A stretch of 64,000 nt of DNA from Macrothele yani (Eukaryota; Arthropoda; Arachnida; Araneae; Macrothelidae): assembly GCA_039090855.1 (NCBI GenBank), contig CM077023.1:81195127-81259126 (forward strand), read 5' to 3'. Position numbers and translations under genes: made by a program. The stretch's first letter is position 1. Each line of letters begins with the position of its first letter. Positions 23,592 to 34,831 of the stretch are shown piece by piece. Below the pieces are notes generated by a model that had not been told where the DNA came from, made no database searches, and saw only the letters and a list, made by a program, of their open reading frames with translations.

Positions 23592-24620
23592 AATTTACAA
23601 TGATATACTTACTTTTCTTTGTAATCTAAAATCATTTTTGTGAGATGTTTTAAAATTCCCTTGCATTTAGCATGTGTAATCACATCTCACAGGATTAGAA
23701 AATACCAAGTAACGGAAGCTGCGAAATCCATTCAGAGCTATCCAGACAACTTTACACTGTGAAATGCATAAAAAATGTAGTCAGGGGTGCTTAAATATAT
23801 AATATTTTCAGGTTAAATCGAAAATAAATATATCCCTCTTAATTTTGCTATTTGAAGCTAACTTCAGAAATTAAATTATTTTTTATTCTTAAAAATTCTC
23901 GATTTTTTTATTTATAGGTAATAGCAGTTTGGTTCGAACTTAGCCATCTTTAAAATTATAAACTTATTTAAAATTTAGTAAATATTTAATGAAATGCCGA
24001 GATCAGGAATAGTAACATTACAATGCAGAAGAATGTCTAATTTTGATTATTTTTCTAAAGGAAAGTAGCATTTGCACACACTTGAAAGAGTTGGCTATTA
24101 AAGTATCAATAAAATATCAGTAACGTTCTTTCAAAAAAGGGACTGTAGTCACTATGTGCTTAACTATGCCATGCTAAATTCGCTTTCATGGCATAAATAA
24201 AAAGTCGAGCAATGTGCCGTAGAATGTACGCAACACACGCAGACTTCTGACCACAGAAATTGCACCACCCATATGCCGTCACGTTGCGAAGACGTGAAGG
24301 TGCATGCTGGTACGCCAGTTAGGTAAATGCCTGAATGTTCATGTGAAACGGTGCTTAGCATGAGTGGGAGGTAATAAAAAAGAGGATAAAAAGCGCGCGA
24401 AAATCCAGCCATGGACGACTGTAAAAAATACCCATTCTATTTTGCTCGATTCCATGCTGAAAACTCGTCGACGTGCGACATGTACCCAAGCCTTCCTTAT
24501 ACACTCAGTCCCACAGCTGGACTCACAGAACGTTGTCAGTGACTTCGAGTTGAATACCACAAGTTTTTGGAAGGAATCAGTTTAGAGATCTGCAAATTTC
24601 TAAACAATTGCAAAATGAGC
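23592..24620. other. No gene seen
   Basis: AT-rich with short frames only. No element termini recognised. Confidence 0.45.
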
Positions 24621-24627
24621 TGTCCTC

Positions 24628-25302
24628 CAGTGCTAAGTTCGGGCTCAACTTTAAGAGCCAGAGCCCGTCCAAGCCCGAAGTGTGATAGCCCGAGCCCGGA
24701 CGAGACCGAAAAGTGACCTGTTTATAGGCATTAATAAAACAAAAAAACAAAAAATCGTCTTTTTTTATCTCCACTCTTTCCTCATGTCTTTCTCAACGTG
24801 GGAAGGAACATTAGTTTTTATAGTATAGCTTTCTTTGACCATTCTTGACCACTTTTCGATTTTCTTTGACCACTCGCTTTCTTCTGAAATGCTCCAGGCA
24901 TCCAGCAAAAACTGGCTGCCCTGCAATCCACATATGTTCTTCGACAAAATCAGCTGGGAACTGCCGCTTCGATCGTGAAAGGAGCGAAATTTCGACGGAG
25001 TGTTATATAGTATCTACAGTTTTTGAAGAAGCTTCTCCTTCTCTGCAGATATCCATTAATGCGTGGCCTATGGAATTTGCCCCTAAAGGCAAGAAAAACA
25101 GCCCTCCTCAGTCTCTATTATCCACCCACACCTAGCTATGGAAGAATTCTCTTTACCAACTAAGAAATGTAATAAAAGTATCGTATGCTAAATCATACAG
25201 TATCACAGTAAAAAAGAAAAGAATAAGAGGAAAATTCACAGGCCGAGCCCAGTTTGGTTCCGGGCTTGGCTTTGGCCTTGGGCCAGGCCCATCTCAGCAT
25301 TG
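24628..25302. mobile_element. Putative hAT-like element with GCCCG-rich ends
   Basis: The left end runs cagtgctaagttcgggctc and is followed by agagcccgtccaagcccg. The right end, reversed, runs caatgctgagatgggcctgg and then gccaaagccaagcccgg. The subterminal GCCCG clusters resemble those of the better-defined element at 26.5 kb. No good 8-bp target duplication was found, because the right end runs into a tandem repeat. The interior has only short frames. Confidence 0.45.
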
Positions 25303-25562
25303 CTCTCAACCACAGGAGAATGTATGTACTCCGACGATACAGCAATGTAAACAACTACAGAAAATCGCGCAGAACAGCTCCTGAAAGTGAAATACGAAAC
25401 GCTATGTTGTCAGCAATACAAAACCCGTCTCAGCATTGCTGTCAACCACAGGAGAATGTACTTTGAGGATACAGCAATGTAAACAACTACAGAAAATCGA
25501 GGAGAACAGCTACTGAAAGTGAAATTCAAAACGCTATCGTGTCAGCAAAACATAGAACTCAG
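25292..25562. repeat. Tandem duplication, two units of about 136 bp
   Basis: Unit 1 (25292-25427) and unit 2 (25428-25557) both run tctcagcattgctctcaacc (unit 2 has one change) to ctatgttgtcagcaa-like sequence. A third partial start, actcagcatctcg, follows. Each unit begins with the terminal sequence of the preceding GCCCG-rich element, so the duplication took in that boundary. Confidence 0.85.
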
Positions 25563-26499
25563 CATCTCGACCATTTTACAGCGACTGAATGAAATGTCTT
25601 ATAAGAGCACCACCTGTATTTGTGGAAGATTTCCCGAAACCGCAGTGGACATCGTGAAACCGTAGTTCAAGTACAACGCCAGAGATAATACACTGGGGAG
25701 TCATCAGTTATAGTCGCATGTTATCTCTGACTGCACTGTACAGCTTCATGACCTCTGAATTCTTTGCCAAACGCACCCCATTCTTGGTCTTCATCTCCAA
25801 CTAGCGTGAGACAATTCTGATGCAGGACAGAACCTTTTCACGCTTCATCAGAAACTGAAAACTATCACATAATCAGGATATGAGTAAAAGAGACTAGTGT
25901 AAATAATCATTGAACGAGATGAGCTGTGAGGAGAAAAGAATTCTACTTGCTAAATAATGAAAAAAACAACCTGACCTCACTAGACGCCGTTTGTCTTTAA
26001 AGATTTTGAGTGAGAAAAGAAAGTAATTCTCAGTATCATGATCGGGAACTGTTACTTCGACTGTAGTGTGGATGTGCAGAAGTGGTGCACAAAAATTCAC
26101 TTCATTAATGTGTTAAATATTATATCGATACAGGTCAACTCAAAAACATCTATTCCGATTTGTTCATCGTACTAATCTGCATAATTCTACTTTTATGATT
26201 TCTTCAGCAAGCAGATACATGCGTTTTCACCACGACAATACTCATGTGCCCATAACAACGAACAGTAGTTCCTGTTGATACATTGTAGTAGTAAAAATAA
26301 CCTGGTTGTCTTGGCAGTATAACTGTCATACCTATATGCTGAGGTAAAACGTTAGTTGCATTGCTTGCTATGCACTATGCTGAAAACTCACGCGGATTGA
26401 AATTGTGAGCCAAATAATTGGATAGTGGTATCTTCACAGCCGGAGGTAATTAATTGTTCACTACATTCCTACACTGTTCTGCCTTTCTTTTCTTGCTAG
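25563..26499. other. No gene seen
   Basis: Short frames only. No repeat boundaries seen until the target duplication at 26500. Confidence 0.45.
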
Positions 26500-26507
26500 A
26501 TCTTGAG

Positions 26508-27507
26508 TAGAGCCCTGCAGAGGTAATATTTTTAGGCCCGATGCCGGCCCGGCCCGGTGTTTTTTTTCAGGGCCCGGCCTGGCCATTCAGGTCCGTCATA
26601 GGTTTCATTTGCGTAACTGTCACTTGTTTTAACACAGACGGTATTTGTACCGTAAATTTTTGGACTAACTTGAAACTCGTGTAAAAAGAGGGCATAAGTA
26701 AGTTAACTAACCCACCAGTATCCAGAAATACGGCAAATGCAATAAATAGTATTCAGTGAACTTAAGTAAATTATCGTCATTTCATAATCGAACCCTTCAT
26801 GGGGTCAGATCACTGTTTATACGAGTCAAGTACTGTCTTCTTTGACACTTTTGCACAGAACATAATATAAATTGATACTCAGTTACACACACGCACACAC
26901 AATAACATGCTTAATGGTTAATAGTTAATACAACAAACTCTCGTACGCAGAATATGATTCCGTTCTGTTGGCCCGACGTCTTTGATTTTAATTCTTCAGG
27001 TCTAGGATATAACTCCCAAAATCCAAATGTAACACAATTTTCCGATTGTTTTGCTCCTCGAACCTCTAATTTACCCAACCCAATATTCATCAATATTTAA
27101 AACAAAGCAAGTAGCAAATCATAATTATAAAGACAGAATAGTTTACTCACCTAAGAATAGTTTACTAGCGCATATTGAAGCTTTAATTGATTCCTAATTC
27201 CTATAAATATAAAATGGATTCAAAGGGGAGTTTGATTGCCAAAGACGAAAAGACGCGCGCAAAATGAATAAATAAATAAATAAATAAAAAATAGCACAAG
27301 GCGGGAGAGAAGAATGATTGCGAGAAACAAGAAATGTGATCACGGGAAGGGAAAGACAGAGACTTAAAACAGAGTGACCTAAATTTATCAACAACCTGAC
27401 TACACGGTATACATGCAAGTGCTGGCCCGTCCAAGCCCGCCTACGAAGTTGTAGGCCCGGCCCGTAAGTTTTAAATTACAGGCAGGCCTGGCCCGTGCAG
27501 GGCTGTA
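26508..27507. mobile_element. Non-autonomous hAT-like element, 1000 bp, perfect 8-bp TSD
   Basis: Terminal repeats are tagagccctgca (26508) and, reversed, tacagccctgca (27507). The target duplication atcttgag is exact at 26500-26507 and 27508-27515. Subterminal GGCCCGG-type motifs cluster at 26534-26580 and about 27420-27500. Inside are a (CA)n-like stretch near 26885-26901 and an AAAT run at about 27265-27289. No transposase frame is present. The 8-bp duplication and the TAGAG-type end fit the hAT superfamily, though the assignment rests on these ends alone. Confidence 0.8.
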
Positions 27508-27515
27508 ATCTTGAG

Positions 27516-29225
27516 CTTGGCTATGTTTGGAACTTCTATTAAACCTCATTACACCTTTGCGCTGCCAGACTGTTCTTTTGATCACATGCTTAAACGAGAA
27601 TGTGATGTTAACGAACCCTCGTGAAATCCATTTACATTCCTTCCGGGTGATGCATTTTTTGTGTTTGGTATAGATAGACAGATATCACTATTATAAGAGG
27701 TAAAAAAATCTATGGGGTCTGAGATCAACACAGTTTCGTAAGACAGAACGTTTGCTCCTTCTGTACAATGCTTATTTAAGTTGCACACGCTAAAGGCGAA
27801 ATGACACCAACAGAATGACACATGAGAACGCAAAGGTAACATGCTGAAAAGCAATTAACAAATCAGAAGCAGCGGAATAGAACTATGGAAGTTGAAACCC
27901 TCTATCGTGACAGAGATAAGTAAACTTTCTGACACTTCTTGCTTGAATGCACATCTGCAGACACGTAGAATGTTTTCATAGGGCTCTCCAATGTTCACAG
28001 GTAGTATTTCGTGCCAAGTTTCTCGTAGACATAGCTTTTAAAAGCATTGGACCTTCGCACAATTCAACAATGCTACTTTTCTCAAAATCAGAGTGCTGCA
28101 CACGCCTGTGACAGTCTTCTGAGATGTGGCACGAACTTTTTGCACAACTGCATTCCTGCAGCCCATTTCAAATACACATAACTGACCCCTGTGAGATCAC
28201 TGGTCCTCGCAATGGTTACTTAATGCATATATTATAACAGGTCTGCGTTTCAGAATTTGTTTTGGTAATTTTAGGTACATTAATAATGATAAAAGGATGT
28301 CGTTCTTTCTTGAATAGCATGGTTACACTCGGTTCATGAGCAAGGCTTTACGGATTTAAAAACAGTTGGATAGCACGCACATTTACGGAAAAAAGGTTAC
28401 ATCATTGAGATACTTCCATTTAAAGTTATGTCACTCAGACGCTTATAAATAAAGTTACATCGTTTTGACTTGATTCTGGAATTGAACAACTGACCGATTA
28501 AAATTATTCATTGGCAAAGGAGCCATCGCAAATGAAATAAGAATGTTTTTATTTTGTTAGTTTTTGTCAATGAGATAATATCAAAGAAGCTGATGAAATA
28601 ATTTTCAAATTTACAGTGAAACCCATAGATAAGAATTTATGAAATTTGGAAAAATAGCATAATAAAGGATATTTTTTTAAGTAAAACTGAAGTTATAATC
28701 AAATAATGAAATAGCTAGGAAAGAAGCAAATTTCAATCAATCATAATATAAATAAACATCTGTATCCCAGACATAAGTATTGTTTTCTGATAACAAACGA
28801 AAAAATTACTGCTAAAACATCTCAATAGATAACACATGGTTTATTGTGTTTTGTATTAGATAAAGGACTACAAAAAATAGTATACTTTTTTTAAGCGGTT
28901 AAGGTTCTTAAAGGAACAGTTTGGTTCATTTAGGGCCAAAAAACTGAATTGATAAAATTTAGCGTTGTTTGAAATATATCTGATAGTCCACTTACAAATA
29001 AGAAAACGTAGTGTTCATTGTATTTTATTAATTTTGTACTTTGTAATTACAAAAATTATCATTCTGTTTCTAGGTTTAACAGCGCTATGGCTAAGGCAGG
29101 AAACGATTTATAAAACGGCTAATATGTCGCATGTAAATTATTTTCACCCGTTCTAGAGCTTGTCAGGCTAATTTGTCTTTAAAAAATTGTTATTGGTTGA
29201 ACTGAATCATATTTCACTGAGACAC
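27516..29225. other. No gene seen
   Basis: AT-rich. The best frame (27582-27854, minus, 90 codons) shows no domain. The copy of ttttcacccgttctagagc at 29141 recurs at 33728. Confidence 0.5.
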
Positions 29226-29230
29226 GATAC

Positions 29231-29362
29231 GGGTGGCGGTAAACTCCTACACCTGGAAACTCTCACACCGGTTCCAACTCCCATACCGGTAGACACTTTC
29301 TTCTGCTGCTAAAAACCTGCTACACGGCGGAAAACTTCAACACCGATGGACTCCTACACCTT
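29231..29362. repeat. Degenerate short repeats of an aactcctacaccgg motif
   Basis: Six related words occur in about 130 bp: aaactcctacacctgg, aaactctcacaccgg, ccaactcccataccgg, aaacctgctacacgg, aaaacttcaacaccg, ggactcctacacc. A related word, aaaactcccacac, lies in the right arm of the neighbouring foldback near 30169. The block may belong to that element family. Confidence 0.6.
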
Positions 29363-29368
29363 CTCATA

Positions 29369-30226
29369 TAAGGGGATGTATACAAATTGCGTTTTTATTC
29401 GGAGTGCTGAGATGAGACAAATAGTTTTCCTAGTGGAACAAAACGAAATGTACGCATTTTCCTAGTGGAATAAAGCGAAATGTATGCGTTTTCCTAGCGA
29501 TATAAATGTGTACATAAGATCATAATGACAAAAGGTTTATGTATTATAGAAGCTTTCCGACTCACTAAACTTTGAGTTATGATTTTAATATTTGCCATGT
29601 GAAGACATGCAATAAAAGCTAATCAAAAGAGACTCAACGAATCGGTCTTCAGGTGTTGACAAGGCACCTATAGGCTGCGGGTCTTTTTGGAAGATCTTAA
29701 GTTACAACCTAAACATTTTATATTTATAAACGTTATATTAACCCTAATAAAAGTCACTCAACGGATCATTCCTCAGCATAGGCGTCGCCAGGGGGGGGGA
29801 GGAGGAAGGTCCTAGGGTCCGGACCCTTCCTTTCAGGCGGATTAGTACGAATTTAAAGCGATATATACGTGTATATATTATTTAAAAAAAAGTTTTATCT
29901 CGGTAATAATTATTTTCAAGTTTTGATTTTGGGCTTATTCCCATTTGGAGTATTTTTTCTGGAAAGCTTTCACCGATGAACCAGCTCCACAACCCCCCCC
30001 CCTCCTGGAAATTTCTGGCTACGGCACTGTTTCTCAGCTGTTTACAAGGCACCCGGGTCGCGGGCCTTTTTACATGATCTTAAGTTAAAAAACCTTGTGT
30101 CATTATGATCTTACATACGCATTTACATCACTAGCAGAACTCGCACATTTCGTTTGGGTCAACTAGGAAAACTCCCACACTTTGACAAAATCTCCGAACG
30201 CAACGCAATTTGTATACATCCCCTTA
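29369..30226. mobile_element. Foldback-type TIR element with TA flanks
   Basis: Left end taaggggatgtatacaaatt (29369) matches the reversed right end at 30226. Homology continues inward: on the left gaaatgtacgcattttccta and tgtacataagatcataatga, on the right their complements near 30095-30170. The left arm contains a 33-bp block repeated about 2.5 times (29424-29510). TA stands on both outer sides. It holds a direct duplication of about 100 bp (near 29630-29705 and 29750-30090) and a nested hAT MITE. No coding sequence. Confidence 0.72.
29777..30029. mobile_element. hAT-type MITE, 253 bp
   Basis: The ends cataggcgtcgccagggg and, reversed, cagtgccgtagccagaaa are the familiar CAGTGGCGTAGCCAGG-type hAT termini with poly-G/poly-C just inside. 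Flanks ttcctcag (29769-29776) and tttctcag (30030-30037) form an 8-bp duplication with one mismatch. It is nested in one half of a direct repeat in the foldback at 29369-30226. Confidence 0.75.
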
Positions 30227-30228
30227 TA

Positions 30229-31537
30229 CGAGGGTGAATCAAAAAGTATGGCCAATGCTCTTGTTACGTAGGCAAGCAGTGCTGCGGCAGATTGCTATTT
30301 GGGGAGGGGAAGGTACGTGACTTTGACACGTGGCGGATGTGATCGCTAATCTTTTAACCGCAGTTACCCAGCAGTTGTAAGGGCGTAAACATGGCCGCTC
30401 GTTTGTTGGAATGTTCCATCGTCGAGCAGCGAAGTGTAGTGAGATTTTTATGGGCTGAGGGCGTGCAACCCGCTGAAATTCATCGTAGGATGCTTGTGCA
30501 AAATGGGGAGGACAAGTGTATGAGCCAGAGACGTGTACAAGTGGACAGAAAAGTTTCAAGCCGGTAGAACGCGAATGTGTTTGTTCAAGCTTGCTCGGGC
30601 CGTCCGTCGACCACTCGCACAAGGACCATCTGGATCGCATCGATGCGCTCATTAAAGGAGATCTCCGGGTTATTCTGTCTGAGACCGTCTAAAAGATAAA
30701 CATTAGTTTTGGTTCTGCATTCTCAATAGTGCATGACGATCTCGGATATCATAAAGTGCGTGCCAGATGGGTGCCACGGCAGTTGTTTGATGCGCACAAG
30801 CAGCAGCGCCCTGGAAATAGGCAGACATTTTTTGAAGCGGTATGAGTCAGATCCCAATATTCTGGAAAGGATTGTCACAGGGGACGAAACATGGGTACAT
30901 CATTACCACCTCAGCGGCAAAAGGCAAAACATGGAGTGAAACATCCGAGTCTCCCATGCAAAAAGAACTTCAAAGTTGTCTCTTCGTCACGAAAATTAAT
31001 GCTGACTATCTTTTTTGACATGAAAGGACCCATCGTTGAACACTATCAAGCACAGGGTGACTCAATTAGCAGTCGGTCATATTGTGACTTGCTGAATGAC
31101 AAATTGAAATCAGCAATGTGCACAAAACGACGGGGAATGTTATCCAAAAAACTGCTGTTGCTGCATGACAACACTCGTCTACAGACGGCATTGGCAACTC
31201 AACAAACAATTACAGAGTTGAAATTTGAGGTACTACCACATCCTGCTTACAACGCCGATCTGGCGCCGTGCGACTTTCATGTCTTCGGGCCTCTGAAAGA
31301 CTCTTTGCGAAGCCGCTGTTTTGAAAGGGATGTCCAGTTACAGGAAGCGTGCATTCGTGGCTGCAGTAACAACCAAAAACTTTCTTCTGTGCAGGAATCC
31401 AGAAGCTTGTAGACAGATATAAAATATGCGTTGAGCGACAGGGGGACTATGTTGAAAAATTAAGTAATTGTTATCTGTATACCGCATAGTTTCTTTAATA
31501 TACGACAACATTGACCTTACTATTTTATTTACCCTCG
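30229..31537 (+). mobile_element. Full-length mariner element, 1309 bp
   Basis: Inverted ends cgagggtgaatcaaaaagta (30229) and, reversed, cgagggtaaataaaatagta (31537) are bordered by TA at 30227-30228 and 31538-31539. Size and ends fit mariner. The left TA is also the target TA of the foldback to its left, so the mariner inserted there later. Confidence 0.93.
30391..31412 (+). pseudogene. Mariner transposase (DD34D), several frameshifts
   Basis: The start ATG at 30391 opens MAARLLECSIVEQRSVVRFL, the N-terminal helix-turn-helix region. The frame breaks near 30540, and a stop or further shift occurs in the 30690s. The catalytic half continues as the frame 30733-30939, with ERIVTGDETWVHHYH (first Asp), then shifts into the frame 30891-31412. 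That frame has KLLLLHDNTRLQTA (second Asp) and YNADLAPCDFHVFGPLKDSL (third Asp). I count 34 residues between the second and third Asp, the mariner signature. All three catalytic Asp codons survive, but the reading frame does not, so no active protein can be made. Confidence 0.93.
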
Positions 31538-31539
31538 TA

Positions 31540-31944
31540 GTATGAGGTGTACGATACATGTAAAATGGCGATTGTGATGTTCCCATTCGAACTTCAAAAC
31601 ACATTCATAATTACGACCGACAGTTACATTTGTCTGCAGTGAGGTAATATTTTTTTATGTTTTTGCTCTCGAAAATCGAGAAACTAATTACTTTACCAGA
31701 ATTATTGGCATGATATACTACTTAACATTTGTTTCGCTTTGTTTTTTTTTCCAGAAATATTTAGTAATTACTGGGATATTACTATATAAACTTTCTAGGA
31801 TGTAATGATATTACAATATAAACTTTCTAGGATTTTTCAGTTGTAATAAAGAAGAGCCTAGTTATTGCTATAATTTTTGTTCCTAATCTCGCTAAGTGAC
31901 CGAAAGAGAAAATTCAGTCCGTCAATATAAAGCTAAGGATTATA
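31540..31944. other. No gene; 27-bp direct repeat pair
   Basis: gatattactatataaacttt and seven more bases at 31775-31801 are repeated with one mismatch at 31807-31833. Nothing else is recognised between the mariner and the next Tc1-like element. Confidence 0.7.
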
Positions 31945-33150
31945 CACAGTCGAGTCACATTATTGCAACCACCTCTTACATTTGATGTCAATAGCGCGTA
32001 TAACCAATGAAAGAAGGCACGTGTCGTAAGCTGGCTTGTAGGGTATATAAGGTGTGCTGTAAGCATTCTGATAACATATCACTCGTTGCTGTCATGGATA
32101 AAAGGAGCGATTTAACAGATTTGCAAAAAGGGATGATTATCGGCTTTCGGGCCAAGGGTGGCAGTATTTCTGAACCAGCACAGTTTGTGAACTGTTCGCG
32201 TGCTGCTGTGGTTAAAGTGCATCGTGGTTGGAGAAATGGCACCACTGCGAATAAGCGACGTGGATACTACGAAGGACCACGTGCCATTGGTGTGAGAGGT
32301 GAACGTCTGCTTCGAAGGTGCGTGAGGGCCTATCGATACGCTACAGTGGAGCAACTAATGGGCCGAATGAACCAGGGGTCTACCTGAAGTGTGTCTAAAA
32401 CGACAGTATAGCGAACCCTGCTGCGTATGGGGCTCCGATGTAGATGGATGGTCACTGCACCTATTCTAATGAAGGTGCATCTGCAGAAAAGGCTTACATT
32501 TGGACAGCAGTAGCGGAATTGTAGCTCCGCTGATTGAGAATGGAATACCATCTCCGATGAGTCACGTTTTCTGCTTCATCGAATGAATGCACGTTGGCGT
32601 ACAAGGCGAGAAACATCGGAGAACAAACTCTCTTCAACCATTGCTGGAAGAACACAAGCTAGTGGGGGTAGCGTTGTGGTGTGGGGAATGTTTTCGTGGC
32701 ATTCCCTGGGTCCACTCATACTTGTGGAAGGCACTATGAACCGAATTCTGACCTTGCAGACCACGTACACTGATATATGCTGATTGTCTATCCTGGGGGC
32801 GGATGGGATCTTCCAGCACAACAATGCGACGTGCCACACAGCTAGAAATGTCAGAGTGGTTGCAAGAGCACGACATAGACTTCAAAGTACTTCCCTGGTC
32901 CCTTAATTCCTCAGACTTAAACCCAATTGAGCATCTGTGGGACCACCTCGATCGTGATGTTCGCTCTATGTATCCTCCACCACGCGCCCTCCAGCAACTG
33001 CCAGATGCACTGCAGTCAGCATGGCTCCACATACATGTAAACACCTTCCAACACCTTATTAAGTCACTCCCAGCCCGTCTAGCTGCTGTCCGCGCTACAC
33101 ACGGCGGTGACTCTGGATTAGCCGGTGGTCACAATAATGTTACTCGACCG
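31945..33150 (+). mobile_element. Second Tc1-like DNA transposon, about 1206 bp
   Basis: Ends cacagtcgagtcacattatt (31945) and, reversed, cggtcgagtaacattattgt (33150) match after a short offset, with TA flanks at 31943-31944 and 33151-33152. Its ends differ from those of the 22-kb element, so it is a separate family. Confidence 0.85.
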
Positions 33151-33153
33151 TAA
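32094..33153 (+). pseudogene. Tc1-like transposase, broken frame
   Basis: ATG at 32094 starts MDKRSDLTDLQKGMIIGFRA, the first helix-turn-helix of a Tc1-type transposase. It is followed by FVNCSRAAVVKVHRGWRNGT and the GRPR-equivalent stretch. A stop follows near 32386. Catalytic pieces continue in other frames: TISDESRFLLHR near 32550-32580 (first Asp), GGSVVVWGMFSWHSLGPLIL at about 32668-32730, and SSDLNPIEHLWDHLDRDV near 32905-32960 (Glu kept). The second catalytic Asp, normally in FQxDNA, reads Asn in IFQHNNATCHTA near 32811-32845. Frameshifts and this change make it inactive. The last few codons run just past the inverted end. Confidence 0.9.
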
Positions 33154-34831
33154 ATATTCAATTATTTTCCAGAAGATGCTTTCAGTGCAAAAAATGGGAC
33201 TTTAATTTGGCAAGAAAAACGTTTGATAAGCTCGAAGTATAGTGTTACAAAAGAATATTACAGATTTCTGCTGTTAAGCAGATATGAAATAAGTGAATAT
33301 CAATCAAAACTACGCGCTTAAATTCTTTAGAACATAAAGAGATGAAATAATATTTTTTGAAAATAAATACACTGAAGGCAAGCTTTTTTTTTCTATATTT
33401 TTGATAAACAGTATTTAAAAAGTAAAAGTAAACTAATCAAGGCAAATGCACAATTATATATAAAAAGATGGTATCAAATACTCCTTGTGCAGGAGAATTT
33501 TTGTGTCTCTTGCAAAAGCATAAAGTTGCAGTGTTCAGAGTACAATAATTTTGTATAGCTATGATATAATGCAGAAGAAAAAGCAGGATGAAAATTACCA
33601 TCAGCTGTAATTTTAATAACGCCATTTTATTGCCTAAATGAACACCCATCTCAGTGTTTACATCTGTAGGATGCTACGCAGTAGCTCTGTTTAAGACATG
33701 GGTTTTTGTTTTGTTCTTCGGTCCTGGTTTTCACCCGTTCTAGAGCATGTCACTATAAATATGGGATATGTAAAAATTCCTGTCTTCAGTCTCCATTAGT
33801 GTCTTTGAACCTCAGGGGAAGAGAAACAAGTAATTCATAATGCTCTCACCCTCTCTAGTTGACACTAAAACTGAAAACTTGGAGAACATCATTAATAATT
33901 ATAAACATTACTGTAACTCTACCCGCATTTTCGCGCATAAATAAAAGTTCAGGTTTTCGGCACTTTACGTGCGGTCTTATCAAAGCTATATCGCCGGCCA
34001 GGGGCAGCACACTTCCTTACTTCGTAATCATAAAATCTATTCCTTTTGCTTCCGGTCATTATACTACAAAATTGCTCATACTGTATAGCATCCATGCACA
34101 ACATAGACCTGAATTAAAAACAGCACCGTGATTAAGAATTATCGATTCCAAGAAACGCGAGGATCAGAACTGAATGGCAAACAAACTGACAAGCAAACAA
34201 AGAATATCACGAACAGAACTGAAACCTAGATTCTTGCGGTAGCCAGCAAGTAACCTTTATGAAGTTATTTGACATACATTTATTTACACATCTGCAGCAC
34301 AGCTATATTTTGATTAAGATATAGTGTTTTATTCACAATTTCCCACTCTAAAACTAATAGTGTGTAAATTGTACTATCAAATTCAGGCATTTGTTGGACA
34401 TCATTTCAAGTCTGAAAGTACTTTAACTTAGACTGACAACTTAGCTGTTCTCAGATATTTCACGATCGCAAGGTACCTTTATATTTTGTATGAATACTTG
34501 TCATAAAAGGAAATGCAAAATCATTTCATGCATTTCACTAGGTGGTGGATGACAGTGGGAAAATGAATGTGATTTGATAAGCCAGGCATTTACATGGATT
34601 GCTATTTTCCTGTCAAAATCAAATTCAGAACTTTATGCTCAGAAAACTAAGGTACGTATTTAATGAGATACAAAGTATATTTGTTTTCAAAATTAGATAG
34701 AGCTATTGTTTCGCAAATATTTATGTTCTGAAGTACATACGCATATAACTAGCCAAAGGTTCTGGAAGAACAGGTGGGTAATAAACAACTCATGTGATGT
34801 ATTGAAGAGCAACTTATATTTATGTTAAGAT
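33153..34831. other. No gene seen
   Basis: AT-rich. A 25-bp sequence at 33728-33752 repeats one at 29141-29165 with a single mismatch. No other feature recognised. Confidence 0.5.
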
